Notes: generated by a model from the letters alone, not told the origin. A DNA stretch of 57,377 nt from Actinomycetes bacterium (GCA_025358355.1 JANYJX010000088.1:1-57377); one strand, 5' to 3'. Numbered from the stretch's first letter, positions 48,255-57,152 are shown. Numbers and translations are program-made.

Positions 48255-49913
48255 ATGCCTGGGCGGAGAAATGGGCGCGGTCGCGCGAAGCGGCCAAGCC
48301 GTTCGGAACGCCATGGGCGGGCGAACGTTGCAGGGGCACGCGCCGCGGTGCGTGCGGCCGAGCGTTCGATCGAGATCGTCCTGCCGCAGCGGCGCGTCGA
48401 GCCGGAAACCGTTGTCGCGCACCTCGGCCCGACGAACTCCGGCAAGACGTATCACGCGCTCGAGTTCCTGAAGGAGCAAGGGAGAGGCGTCTACGCGGGC
48501 CCGCTGCGGATGCTCGCGCAGGAGGCGTACCGCCGGCTTGCCGCCGAGATTGGCGAGGAGCACGTCGGCCTCGTCACCGGCGAGGAGCGGATCAACGAGC
48601 ACGCGCCGATCATCTGCTGCACGGTCGAGATGGCACCCTCGTCGGGCGAGGTGCTCGTGCTCGACGAGGTGCAATGGGCCGACGACGAGGAGCGCGGCTC
48701 GGCGTGGACGCGGCTTCTGCTCGCCGGCGACTACCGCCACATCCTGGTGCTCGGTGCGCTCGACGCTGAGCCGCTCGTTCGCCACGCGTTTCCCGATATC
48801 GAGATCAAGGTGTTCCAGCGGAAGCTGCCGCTCGAGTTCGTGGGCGAGCGAGCGCTGCGCTCCGTCACGCCGGGAACCGTGCTGGTCGCGTTTAGTCGCA
48901 AGGCCGTGCTCGCGCTCGCGGGTGAGGCGAACCGGCTGCGCCCCGGGAAGATCGCGGTGCTGTACGGCGCGATGCCTCTCGCGTCACGGCGCGAGGAGAT
49001 CGATCGGTTCCTCGCCGGCTCGGCCGAGGTGTGTGTTGCGACCGACGTGCTCGGGCACGGCGTGAACCTGCCGTGCGAGACGCTGCTGTTCGCCGAGACG
49101 ACCAAGTTTGATGGACAGGAGCGCCGCAATCTGCTGCCGTGGGAGATGGCGCAGATCGCGGGTCGCGCCGGCCGCTTCGGGCTCGTGGATCGCGGGCATG
49201 TTGGCGTCCTGACCGGCGTCGCCTGGGCGAGTGCCGATCCGCGCTTGATCGAGTCGGCGCTCGAACCGCATGTCGAGCTGCCGAGCGGCCACCGCGGCTA
49301 CAGGATCGTCGATGAGGCGCGGATCCGTCCACGGCTTGACGATCTCGGTGTCACCGATCCTCGCGATCTCGACGCCGCGCTGGCAGCGTGGCACCGTGTC
49401 GCGACGCGTGAGTGGGCATACGAGAGCTGGCTCGCGGTCGAGTCGCTCTCGCCCATTCGCGGCCGCCTCGGGGCGGTACAGCGGCGCCTCCGCGAGCGGA
49501 GTCGGAAGCTGTCGCTCGAGGACACGTGGAAGCTGATCAACGCGCCGATCGACGAGGACAACGCCGAGCTGCTGGGTTCTCTTGCGTTGGCAATCGCCGG
49601 CGACAGCGCGCAGCGTCCGCTGCTCGCGTTCCTGCTCGACCCGGCTCGGCTGCGCGATTCGTCGCTCGAGGAAGCGGAGCAGGCGGGGCGCCTCGCGGCG
49701 ATTCTGCGCTGGTTCGCGCTTCAGTATCCGGGCGTCGGTGGAGTCACGATCGAAGGCGCCGCGGCACTCGAGGCCACTGCAGCAGCACGCGTCGTCGCCC
49801 GGCTGCGTGTCGAGGTGAGCGATCCGACGCTCGGCCGATGTCGCTCGTGCGGCAAGACCTGCGCGCCGTGGTTCCCGATGTGCGATCGCTGCTTCGGGCG
49901 CTCCCGCTCGTAG
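48255..49913 (+). CDS. SUV3-type ATP-dependent RNA helicase with C-terminal zinc ribbon
   Basis: 552 residues. A basic leader of about 50 residues is followed by the SUV3 signature motif I, GPTNSGKTYHALE (about 57-69), motif II LVLDEVQWADDEERG (DEVQ box), motif V ATDVLGHGVNLP and motif VI QIAGRAGRFG. This is the motif set of mitochondrial SUV3 helicases and their alphaproteobacterial relatives. The C-terminus has CRSCGKTCAPWFPMCDRC, a likely zinc ribbon. It is flanked by ftsX (3 bp gap) and smpB (12 bp). It probably unwinds RNA for decay. Confidence 0.85.
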   Translation: MPGRRNGRGRAKRPSRSERHGRANVAGARAAVRAAERSIEIVLPQRRVEPETVVAHLGPTNSGKTYHALEFLKEQGRGVYAGPLRMLAQEAYRRLAAEIGEEHVGLVTGEERINEHAPIICCTVEMAPSSGEVLVLDEVQWADDEERGSAWTRLLLAGDYRHILVLGALDAEPLVRHAFPDIEIKVFQRKLPLEFVGERALRSVTPGTVLVAFSRKAVLALAGEANRLRPGKIAVLYGAMPLASRREEIDRFLAGSAEVCVATDVLGHGVNLPCETLLFAETTKFDGQERRNLLPWEMAQIAGRAGRFGLVDRGHVGVLTGVAWASADPRLIESALEPHVELPSGHRGYRIVDEARIRPRLDDLGVTDPRDLDAALAAWHRVATREWAYESWLAVESLSPIRGRLGAVQRRLRERSRKLSLEDTWKLINAPIDEDNAELLGSLALAIAGDSAQRPLLAFLLDPARLRDSSLEEAEQAGRLAAILRWFALQYPGVGGVTIEGAAALEATAAARVVARLRVEVSDPTLGRCRSCGKTCAPWFPMCDRCFGRSRS

Positions 49914-49925
49914 AATCGACCGACG

Positions 49926-50393
49926 ATGGCCAAACCGACTGGAACCAAGCCGATCGCGGAGAACCGCCGTGCGCGGCACGATTACGAGCTGCTCGAGCGG
50001 TTCGAGGCCGGCATCGTGCTTACCGGCACCGAGGTCAAGTCGCTGCGCGCGGGTCAGGTGCAGCTGGCGCAGGCGTACGGCGAGGTGCGCGGCGGCGAGG
50101 TGTGGCTCGTCGGCGCGTCGATCGCCGAGTACAGCCAGGGGAACGTCGCGAACCACGAGCCCGACCGCGACCGCAAGCTGCTGCTGCATGGTCGCGAGAT
50201 CGACGAGCTCCACGGTCAGGTGCGCGAGAAGGGCCACACGATCGTCCCGACGCGTATCTATTTCAAGAATGGTCGGATCAAGATCGAGATCGCGGTCGCC
50301 CGCGGCAAGGTGCTGATCGACAAGCGGCGCGATATCGCGAAGCGCGACGCAACGCGTCAGATCGAGCGCGAACTCAAGAGCCGCCGCCGCTGA
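49926..50393 (+). CDS. smpB: SsrA-binding protein SmpB
   Basis: 155 residues. Conserved ENRRARHDYELLERFEAGIV, LTGTEVKSLRAGQVQL, and the C-terminal tail that enters the empty mRNA channel (DKRRDIAKRDATRQIERELK). It binds tmRNA and delivers it to stalled ribosomes. Its partner tmRNA is at 55664. TAGAAT (49911-49916) is nine nt before the ATG and overlaps the helicase stop, so smpB may have its own leaderless promoter. Confidence 0.98.
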   Translation: MAKPTGTKPIAENRRARHDYELLERFEAGIVLTGTEVKSLRAGQVQLAQAYGEVRGGEVWLVGASIAEYSQGNVANHEPDRDRKLLLHGREIDELHGQVREKGHTIVPTRIYFKNGRIKIEIAVARGKVLIDKRRDIAKRDATRQIERELKSRRR

Positions 50394-50463
50394 CCCGCTG
50401 ACCGTATTTTGCGCGACCGAGCACGAGGAGTAGGCTCGTTCCGACTGCTGTTCACTCGACGCT

Positions 50464-50470
50464 GAGGAGG
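50464..50470 (+). promoter_or_regulatory. Strong ribosome binding site of the oxidoreductase operon
   Basis: GAGGAGG lies six nt before the GTG at 50477, with a TAGGCT box at 50431-50436. This leadered arrangement contrasts with the leaderless-looking genes nearby. Confidence 0.6.
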
Positions 50471-50476
50471 CTGCTG

Positions 50477-50941
50477 GTGCGATCCGTCGCGATTACCGTC
50501 AACGGCGAACGCCGCGAGTTGCAGCTCGAGCCGCGCGAGCTACTCGTCTACGTGCTCCGCGAGCGGCTCGCCCTGACCGGCACGAACGTCGGCTGCGACA
50601 CGTCGTCCTGCGGTGCCTGCACGGTGCTGCTCGACGGCGAGTCCGTGAAGTCGTGCACCGTTCTCGGTGTCCAGGCGGACGGCTGCGAGATCACGACCAT
50701 CGAAGGGCTCGCGATGAACGGTGCGCTGCACCCCGTTCAGCAGGCGTTCCACGAGCAGCATGCACTCCAATGCGGGTACTGCACGCCGGGAATGGTCATG
50801 GCCGCGGTGTCCCTGATCGAGAGCGGCGAGGCGGGAAGCGAGAAGGCGATCCGCGAAGGGCTCGAAGGGAATCTCTGCCGCTGCACCGGGTACCACAACA
50901 TCGTCAAGGCAGTCGCCGCGGCCGCGTCGGTGACGGCATGA
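50477..50941 (+). CDS. Molybdenum hydroxylase small (2Fe-2S) subunit, CoxS-like
   Basis: 154 residues. Plant-type ferredoxin cluster GCDTSSCGACTVLLDG and the second 2Fe-2S helical domain CGYCTPGM...EGNLCRCTGYHNIVKAV. All eight cysteines are present. In the CO dehydrogenase/xanthine dehydrogenase family this subunit passes electrons from the molybdenum site to FAD. First gene of an S-L-M operon; overlaps the L gene (ATGA). Confidence 0.94.
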   Translation: MRSVAITVNGERRELQLEPRELLVYVLRERLALTGTNVGCDTSSCGACTVLLDGESVKSCTVLGVQADGCEITTIEGLAMNGALHPVQQAFHEQHALQCGYCTPGMVMAAVSLIESGEAGSEKAIREGLEGNLCRCTGYHNIVKAVAAAASVTA

Positions 50942-53289
50942 CCGCCACAGAGACCACAGGTTTCGTCGGTACTCCGGTTCTGCGCCGCGAGGACGGCCCG
51001 CTCCTGAAAGGGAAAGGGACGTTCGTCGACAACATCCAGCTTCCTGGCACCGCGCACGCCGTTGTGGTCCGCAGTCCGTACGCGCACGCGCGGATCCGCA
51101 GCGTCGATCTCACCGAGGCACGCGCCGCCGAGGGCGTTGTCGCCGCTTTTTCGGGCGCTGATCTCCGCGACGACTGGAAGGCGCCGATGCCGTGCGCCTG
51201 GCCGGTTACCCCTGAGATGAAGAACCCTGAGCATTTCCCACTTGCTGTGAGTGAGGCGTGCTACCAAGGCGACGGCGTCGCGGTTGTGCTCGCCACGACC
51301 CGCGCGCTCGCGAAGGACGCTGCCGAGCTCGTCGTCGTCGACTACGAGCCGCTCCCGGTCGCTGTCGATCTCGCCGAAGCCGTGAAAGACGGTTCCCCGA
51401 CCGCGCACGAGTCGCTGGAGTCGAACATCTCGTACGTCTGGAAGCTGGAGACCGACGCGGTCGACGCAGCTTTCGCGGCTGCGGACACGACGGTAAAGCG
51501 TCGCTATGTCCAGCCGCGGCTGATCCCGAATGCGATGGAGTTGCGCGGCGTCGTTGCGCGCCCGGAGCCGAACGGCGACGTCACGCTGTGGTCGTCCACG
51601 CAGATCCCGCACATCCTCAAGGCGATGTCCGCAGCGACGCTCGGGATGAGCGAAGCCAAGCTGCGCGTAATCGCGCCCGATGTCGGCGGGGGCTTCGGCT
51701 CGAAGGCCGATGTCTACGCCGAGGATCTTCTCGTGCTCGCACTCGCACGGCGGCTTGGCCGGCCCGTGAAGTGGATCGAGGAGCGTTCCGAGGGCTACGT
51801 CGCGACGATCCACGGCCGCGACTTCATCACGGAGATGGAGTTCGCAGCGACGAAGGACGGGACGATCACGGCAGTCCGCGCCAACGTCACGGCCGCGATG
51901 GGTGCGTACCTCCAACTCATCACGCCCGGCATCCCGCTGCTCGGCGCCTGGCTCTATGCCGGGCCGTACAAGATCCCGAACTACAGCTTCACGTGCACCG
52001 GCGTCTTCACGAACACGACGCCGACCGACGCCTATCGCGGCGCCGGCCGGCCCGAGGCCACGTACGTGATCGAGCGGACGATGGACGCGCTAGCAGCGGA
52101 GCTCGGGATGGACAGGCTCGAGCTGCGACGCAAGAACTTCATCACAGAGTTCCCGGCGACGATCGCGTCCGGCCTCACAATCGACTCCGGCGATTACGTC
52201 GGCGCGCTCGACAAGCTGCTCGAGGACTTCGACCTCGACGCGTTCCACAAGGAGCAGGCGGCGCGGCGCGCGAGCGGTGACGTCAAGCAACTCGGCGTCG
52301 GCTTCTCGACCTACACGGAGATGTGCGGCATCGCCCCTTCGCGGATCCTCGGCGCGATCGGCTTCGGCGCCGGCGGCTGGGAGTCCTCCACGGTGCGCTG
52401 CTTGCCGACGGGCTCGGTCCAGGTCGTCACGGGCACGTCACCGCACGGCCAGGGTCACGAGACCGCGTGGGCGCAGATGGCCGCCGACCTCCTCGGCTAC
52501 GCGATGGAGGAGATCGAGGTCGTGCACGGCGACACCGCGATGGCGCCGTATGGGCTCGACACGTACGGCAGTCGCAGCCTGCCCGTCGGAGGCGCCGCTC
52601 TCCATCTCGCGGGTCAACGCGTGATCGAGAAGGCCCGCCAGATAGTCGCCCACACGCTCGAGGTCTCGGGCGACGACCTCGATTTCGCAGGCGGGCTGTT
52701 CTCGGTCAAGGGCTCGCCCGATCGCGCGATGCACATCAAGGAGGTCGCGTGGCTCGCCTTCGCAGCGCACAACTTGCCGGAAGGCATGGATCCATACCTC
52801 GAGGCGACTGCGGTGTACGACGCGTCGAACTTCTCCTGGCCCGGCGGCGCGCATGCCGCAGTCGTCGAGGTCGACACGGAGACCGGAGACGCGCGGCTCG
52901 TGCGCTACGTTGCGATCGACGAGATCGGCACTGTCGTCAACCCGATGATCGTGGACGGTCAGGTTCACGGCGGCCTCGCGCAGGGGATCGCCACGGCGCT
53001 CTACGAGGAGGCGAGCTACGACGAGGACGGCAACCTGCAGACGGCGAACCTCGTGACGTACCTCGTGCCCTCGGCGGCCGAGCTACCGTCGTTCGAGCTT
53101 GGCCGGGTCTCGGCTCCCAGCCCACTGCACCCGCTCGGCGCGAAGGGCGTGGGCGAGACTGGCACGATCGCGGCCGCCCCGGCCGTCATCAATGCTGTCG
53201 TCGATGCGCTCTCGCACCTTGGCGTCACCGATGTCCAGATGCCGGCCACGCCAGAGAGAGTCTGGCGCGCGATTCAGGAGGCGAAATGA
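50938..53289 (+). CDS. Molybdenum hydroxylase large subunit, form II CO dehydrogenase-like
   Basis: 783 residues from ATG 50938. Aldehyde oxidase/xanthine dehydrogenase fold: LRREDGPLLKGKGTFVDNIQ, the molybdopterin-binding GGGFGSKADVYAEDLLVLAL, and the active-site loop TPTDAYRGAGRPEATYVIER. AYRGAGR is the motif of form II; true CO dehydrogenase (form I) has AYxCSFR. The C-terminal GAKGVGETGTIAAAPAVINA carries the conserved glutamate. Substrate may be CO only weakly, or an aldehyde or heterocycle. Confidence 0.93.
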   Translation: MTATETTGFVGTPVLRREDGPLLKGKGTFVDNIQLPGTAHAVVVRSPYAHARIRSVDLTEARAAEGVVAAFSGADLRDDWKAPMPCAWPVTPEMKNPEHFPLAVSEACYQGDGVAVVLATTRALAKDAAELVVVDYEPLPVAVDLAEAVKDGSPTAHESLESNISYVWKLETDAVDAAFAAADTTVKRRYVQPRLIPNAMELRGVVARPEPNGDVTLWSSTQIPHILKAMSAATLGMSEAKLRVIAPDVGGGFGSKADVYAEDLLVLALARRLGRPVKWIEERSEGYVATIHGRDFITEMEFAATKDGTITAVRANVTAAMGAYLQLITPGIPLLGAWLYAGPYKIPNYSFTCTGVFTNTTPTDAYRGAGRPEATYVIERTMDALAAELGMDRLELRRKNFITEFPATIASGLTIDSGDYVGALDKLLEDFDLDAFHKEQAARRASGDVKQLGVGFSTYTEMCGIAPSRILGAIGFGAGGWESSTVRCLPTGSVQVVTGTSPHGQGHETAWAQMAADLLGYAMEEIEVVHGDTAMAPYGLDTYGSRSLPVGGAALHLAGQRVIEKARQIVAHTLEVSGDDLDFAGGLFSVKGSPDRAMHIKEVAWLAFAAHNLPEGMDPYLEATAVYDASNFSWPGGAHAAVVEVDTETGDARLVRYVAIDEIGTVVNPMIVDGQVHGGLAQGIATALYEEASYDEDGNLQTANLVTYLVPSAAELPSFELGRVSAPSPLHPLGAKGVGETGTIAAAPAVINAVVDALSHLGVTDVQMPATPERVWRAIQEAK

Positions 53290-54128
53290 TCCCCGCAGCG
53301 TTCGACTACGAAGTCGCGACGAGCGCGGATCACGCGTTGTCGCTGCTCGGCAGCGATCCCGACGCGAAGCTCATCGCGGGCGGGCACTCGCTGATTCCGG
53401 CGCTGAAGCTCCGCGTGGCGCGGCCGTCGAAGCTCGTCGACATCGGCCGGCTCGGCGAGCTTGCGTACGTTCGCGATGCCGGTGACAAGCTCGCGATCGG
53501 CGCGCTCACGCGGTATAAAGCGCTTCGCGACGACGCGCTTCTGCAGGAGCATTGCCCGATCGTCTCGACGACGGCCGGGCTGGTCGGCGATCCGCAGGTA
53601 CGACATCGCGGCACGATCGGCGGCTCGCTTGCTCACGGCGATCCGGCGTCGGATCTGCCAGCGGTCATGCTCGCCCTCGGCGCGGAGCTCGTGATTCGCG
53701 GTGGCGTCGGCGAGCGAATCGTTCCCGCGACGCAGTTCTTCACCGGTGTCTTCCAGACCGCGATCGGTCCGGGGGAGATGCTGACCGAGATCCGCGTGCC
53801 GAAGCTCACCGGAGCGACGGGCTGGTCGTACGTGAAGCTGAGCCGGCGCGCCCAGGACTGGGCGACCGTCGCCGTCGCTGCGCTCGTCCACCGCGACAAC
53901 GGCGGCCTGGCGGCCGCGTCGATCGCGCTTACGAACATGGGGGCGACGCCGCTACGCGCGACAGCCGTGGAGGACGCCCTTACCGCCGGAGCGAAACCCA
54001 CAGAAGCAGCCGAGCACATGGCCGACGGGACTGATCCGCCGAGCGACGTCGCGGCGAGCGCCGAGTTCCGCGCACATCTCGCTCGTGTGGTCGGCAAGCG
54101 GGCGATCGAGGAAGCCCTCTCGCGCTGA
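53286..54128 (+). CDS. Molybdenum hydroxylase FAD-binding medium subunit, CoxM-like
   Basis: 280 residues from ATG 53286 (ATGA overlap). FAD motifs IAGGHSLIPALKLR and TIGGSLAHGDPASDLP, and a C-terminal CO-dehydrogenase flavoprotein domain (LTNMGATPLRATAVEDAL). It completes the S-L-M heterotrimer. A MoxR-type ATPase lies nearby, as in many cox clusters. Confidence 0.94.
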   Translation: MIPAAFDYEVATSADHALSLLGSDPDAKLIAGGHSLIPALKLRVARPSKLVDIGRLGELAYVRDAGDKLAIGALTRYKALRDDALLQEHCPIVSTTAGLVGDPQVRHRGTIGGSLAHGDPASDLPAVMLALGAELVIRGGVGERIVPATQFFTGVFQTAIGPGEMLTEIRVPKLTGATGWSYVKLSRRAQDWATVAVAALVHRDNGGLAAASIALTNMGATPLRATAVEDALTAGAKPTEAAEHMADGTDPPSDVAASAEFRAHLARVVGKRAIEEALSR

Positions 54129-54156
54129 CGCCGTCGGCGGGACGCCTAGGGCGGGG

Positions 54157-54577
54157 ATGAGCCGGCCTCCCGCCTTCTGGATCGATATCGTCGTCAAGGT
54201 GGCGCTCGCTGCTCGGCCTCCCGTTCCTGATCGACCTTTTGCGCAACGCGTTCGATCTCTACGACTCGATCAGCTGGTGGGACGACGTGAACCATTACGT
54301 CAACTGGGCGATCCTCATCGGTGCCTTCGGCCTCTTCCTGCTCCGGCTGCGGCTCGGTCGCTGGGTGATCTTCGGCCTTGCGGTCGGCTTCGGCGCCACC
54401 ACCGCGATCCTGTGGGAGATCGGCGAGTACTTCGCGTTCATCCGCCATTCGGCCGAGCTAACGACGGCGTAAACCGACACGCTCGGAAATCTGACCCTCG
54501 GCCTGCTCGGCTCTGCGACCGCAGCCCTGCTCGTGGTTGTCCTCGCCGGTCGCTCGACCGCGCAGCCGGTCGCCTAG
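54157..54577 (+). pseudogene. Broken membrane protein (YjdF/DUF2238-like)
   Basis: From ATG 54157: MSRPPAFWIDIVVKVALAA, then a one-base deletion near 54210; the continuing frame reads LLGLPFLIDLLRNAFDLYDS, SISWWDDVNHYVNWAILIGA and LWEIGEYFAFIRHSAELTTA. A TAA follows (54470-54472) where TAY is expected; reading on gives TDTLGNLTLGLLGSATAALL and ends at a TAG at 54577. A frameshift and a nonsense change mean the gene is inactive as sequenced. Confidence 0.75.
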
Positions 54578-55551
54578 GGCGAAGGCACGGTCTGGAGAAT
54601 CTCGTCCAACACGGCCTGGGACGTCGTTCCGCTGACGATCAGCCGGTGGCGGAGCACGTACGGCGCCATGGCCCGGACGTCGCCGACCGTGATCGTGTCG
54701 CGCCCGGAGATCCGTGCGTTCGCTTTCGCTGCGGCGACGATGTGGATGGCGGCTCGCGAGCTCGCGCCGAGCGCCACGTTCGGGAGCTCACGAGTACGCC
54801 GTACGAGCCCGACGACGTAGCGCAAGATCGGCTCGGGCGTGATCGTCGAGTCGATCTCTGTGCGGGCCTTGTCGAGGCCGGCGATCCCGAGCAGCGGCCG
54901 GATCTCGCCGAGCATGTCGGGAGCGGTACCGAGATGCGGCAGTGAAAGCATCTCGACCTCGCTCTCGGGGTCGCAGTAATCGAGCTCGATCTTGAACAGG
55001 AAGCGGTCGAGCTGTGACTCGGGGAGCGGGTAGATCCCCTCGTGCTCGAATGGGTTCTGCGTTGCGATGACGAGAAAGGGGTCGGGCAATCGGTGCTGGC
55101 GTCCGTCGACTGTGACGTGGCGCTCCTGCATCGCCTCGAGCATCGCCGCCTGTGTCCGCGGCGGTGTCCGGTTGACCTCGTCGGCGAGCACGACGTTGGC
55201 GAAGATCGGGCCGGGGAGGAAAACGTTTTCGCCGTGCTTCGTCACCATCTGGCCGATGATGTGCGTCGGGGTCGTGTCGGGCGTGAACTGGATCCGCTTG
55301 AACGACGAGCCGAGGACGTGAGCCATCGCGCGCGAGAGCAGCGTCTTCGCGCTTCCCGGAGGGCCTTCGATGAGAACGTGGCCGTGCGCGAGCGCTGCGA
55401 CGAGCAGCAGCTCGACCGCTTGATCCTGACCGACGACGACTTTCCGCACCTCGTCCTTCGCAGCGTCGCGCAGGTTTGTCAGGCTCTCGTACCGCGCCTC
55501 GTGCGCGCGGGCGCGCAGAACGCTCATCGTGTCGTGAATTGCCTCCACCAC
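54574..55551 (-). CDS. MoxR-family AAA+ ATPase
   Basis: 325 residues from GTG 55551, with GGAGG just upstream; a second GTG at 55548 is also possible. Walker A EGPPGSAKTLLSRAMA, Walker B VVLADEVNRTPPRTQAAMLE, sensor 1 VIATQNPFEHEGIYPLPESQ (first part is the family signature), arginine-finger region LDRFLFKIELDY. MoxR ATPases act as chaperones for metal-cofactor insertion; CoxD of CO dehydrogenase clusters is one. Its convergent stop shares the CTAG sequence with the preceding pseudogene. Confidence 0.93.
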   Translation of the reverse strand: MVEAIHDTMSVLRARAHEARYESLTNLRDAAKDEVRKVVVGQDQAVELLLVAALAHGHVLIEGPPGSAKTLLSRAMAHVLGSSFKRIQFTPDTTPTHIIGQMVTKHGENVFLPGPIFANVVLADEVNRTPPRTQAAMLEAMQERHVTVDGRQHRLPDPFLVIATQNPFEHEGIYPLPESQLDRFLFKIELDYCDPESEVEMLSLPHLGTAPDMLGEIRPLLGIAGLDKARTEIDSTITPEPILRYVVGLVRRTRELPNVALGASSRAAIHIVAAAKANARISGRDTITVGDVRAMAPYVLRHRLIVSGTTSQAVLDEILQTVPSP

Positions 55552-55639
55552 GCCCTCCTCTCGGGTACCTCTGGTTCAGACAATAGTGCCATGGGAGATT
55601 GAAACAACCCCTCTTGCCCAGATGGGGGCCGACGACGGC

Positions 55640-55645
55640 TATCCT
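55640..55645 (+). promoter_or_regulatory. Candidate -10 box of ssrA
   Basis: TATCCT ends 18 nt before the mature 5' end of tmRNA, leaving a short precursor leader. TTGCCC at about 55615 is a possible -35 element with a long spacer. The same TATCCT sequence precedes thrS and the LCP gene. Confidence 0.5.
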
Positions 55646-55663
55646 GGCCGGGAACAAACATAC

Positions 55664-56022
55664 GGGGGCGTCCAGGTTTCGACGTGGTCGGTTCTCCGGC
55701 AGAGTTGCGAGCCGAGGTCGCCGGTTGGCCTCGTAAATCCACCGGCAAAACGCAAGTGCGAAGAACGATCTCGCACTCGCCGCCTAGCCAAAACTAGGTA
55801 GCGACGTCCCGCCGAGCACGGCCCGAGGCTCGGGTCGGGGCGCCAACAATCGGGCTCTGCGCAGAGGGAATGCCAATCGCCCAAAGCGCGAGATTTCAGG
55901 ATGGCTAGCCCATCGACAGGTCGTTCGCGAACCGGCCGCCGGGCGAATCTAAAGCGCGGACTACGCTCGTAGACGCTCTGTTGGTGCGACCGCGGACGCG
56001 GGTTCGATTCCCGCCGCCTCCA
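55664..56022 (+). ncRNA. ssrA: Transfer-messenger RNA (tmRNA)
   Basis: 359 nt. The 5' end GGGGGCGTCCAGGTTTCGAC pairs with the 3' end CGCCTCC-A, giving a seven-pair acceptor stem with the G-U pair at position three required by alanyl-tRNA synthetase; the T-arm is GGGTTCGATTCCC. CCA is not encoded. The tag frame starts at GCA 55752 and ends at TAG 55785: ASAKNDLALAA, which after the tRNA alanine gives a tag ending in the degradation signal ALAA. It rescues ribosomes together with SmpB, encoded at 49926. Confidence 0.95.
55961..56022. other. Probable attachment site at the 3' end of ssrA
   Basis: The 3' part of tmRNA (T-arm and acceptor strand, GCGGGTTCGATTCCCGCC and the last bases) is where tyrosine integrases usually recombine, and here the integrase coding region overlaps it by 62 bp. 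tmRNA is intact across it, as expected if insertion restores the gene end. The other copy (attR) must lie beyond the right edge of the window, so the exact core cannot be defined. Confidence 0.65.
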
Positions 56023-57106
56023 TAATCGGCTTAGGCAAGCCCTTTTCCGGGGTTCGCAGGAGAAACACTTCGCCAGAGGTCTCCGAGCGCCACCGTGCGT
56101 ACTCGTCCATGTCACGATCGAGGTCACTCGAATCGCGGTGCCCGTAGGTGCTGAGCGTCGTCGAGAGATCGGAGTGACCGAGAGCGTGCGAAGCCGCGTC
56201 GATGCCACCGACTCGACGCATGTCGACGGCGAACGAGTGCCGAGCTCGGTGCATGTTGAGCCCCGACGTGACGCCCTCGCCAACGAGACCCGCCGCCTGC
56301 AGCTGGCGATACCACCAGCGATGCATGTACGGGTCGCTCGGTCGATTCTTCGGATAGCCCCGCACGACCGCGCCCTGATTGAAACGCTTGACCGGGTAGA
56401 GCAGGTAGTCGTCCGGCTCTAATTGACGCTCTACGCCCACCAGAGGCGCGAGCAGCCAGTGTTCGAGTTCGAGAATGATTCGCCCCCTCAGAGGCAGCAC
56501 GCGCGCTTTCTGGCCCTTCTCAGTGACCGTGACGACCCGACGAGCGAGATCGAAGTGACGAACCTGCAGGCCGGCCACACCGCCACGACGCAAGCCGAGG
56601 TCGAGCAGGCAGAGCAGCGCCACCCGATCGCGAGGCTCAGTCGCAGCCGCGAGCAAGCGAGAATCCGCGTTCGCAGGAAGCAGCGGCGTCACCGGACGCG
56701 GAGCACGTGGACGCTTCAACCGAGCAGCCGGCGAGAACGGCACAAGCGACTCACTCTCGACCCAAGCCCAGAACGCCCGCACGACGCTCGTGACCTTCTG
56801 ACGCGTGCGCGCACTCGCATCGCCCCAGTACTCGTCGATCACCGCGCGAAGATCCTCAACGTCGACCTCGATCGGGTCGAGATGCGCGAGACGAAGCGAC
56901 ATCTTCGCGAGCACCGACTCGTAATCGCGCAACGTCGCGTCAGTCGCGCCCCACTCGTTGCGAAACCAACGCAAGTAGCGACCGACGAGCTGGCCGAGCG
57001 ACGAGACTCGGTACGTCTTGTCGCGCATCGCGGCATCGAGAATCGCAGCCGCCTCAGCCAACGTCAACCGATCTACACCGAGAGAGCGATCCTCACGTCC
57101 TGACAT
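55961..57106 (-). CDS. Tyrosine recombinase / integrase
   Basis: 381 residues from ATG 57106. SAM-like N-terminal DNA-binding domain at about 30-130 (SSLGQLVGRYLRWFRNEWGA...YWGDASARTRQKVTSVVRAF). The catalytic domain has the arginine in DLGLRRGGVAGLQ, the lysine in TEKGQKARVLPL, HRARHS (HxxR), LGHSDLSTTLSTYGH (final His), and tyrosine in STYGH. The last 20 or so codons lie inside the 3' end of ssrA. An integrase reading towards the tmRNA at this position is characteristic of an element inserted in ssrA. Confidence 0.93.
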   Translation of the reverse strand: MSGREDRSLGVDRLTLAEAAAILDAAMRDKTYRVSSLGQLVGRYLRWFRNEWGATDATLRDYESVLAKMSLRLAHLDPIEVDVEDLRAVIDEYWGDASARTRQKVTSVVRAFWAWVESESLVPFSPAARLKRPRAPRPVTPLLPANADSRLLAAATEPRDRVALLCLLDLGLRRGGVAGLQVRHFDLARRVVTVTEKGQKARVLPLRGRIILELEHWLLAPLVGVERQLEPDDYLLYPVKRFNQGAVVRGYPKNRPSDPYMHRWWYRQLQAAGLVGEGVTSGLNMHRARHSFAVDMRRVGGIDAASHALGHSDLSTTLSTYGHRDSSDLDRDMDEYARWRSETSGEVFLLRTPEKGLPKPIMEAAGIEPASAVAPTERLRA

Positions 57107-57152
57107 CCGGCCGCCTCAGTCATCGAAAACGACGAGTACGAGCCGTCCGCGC

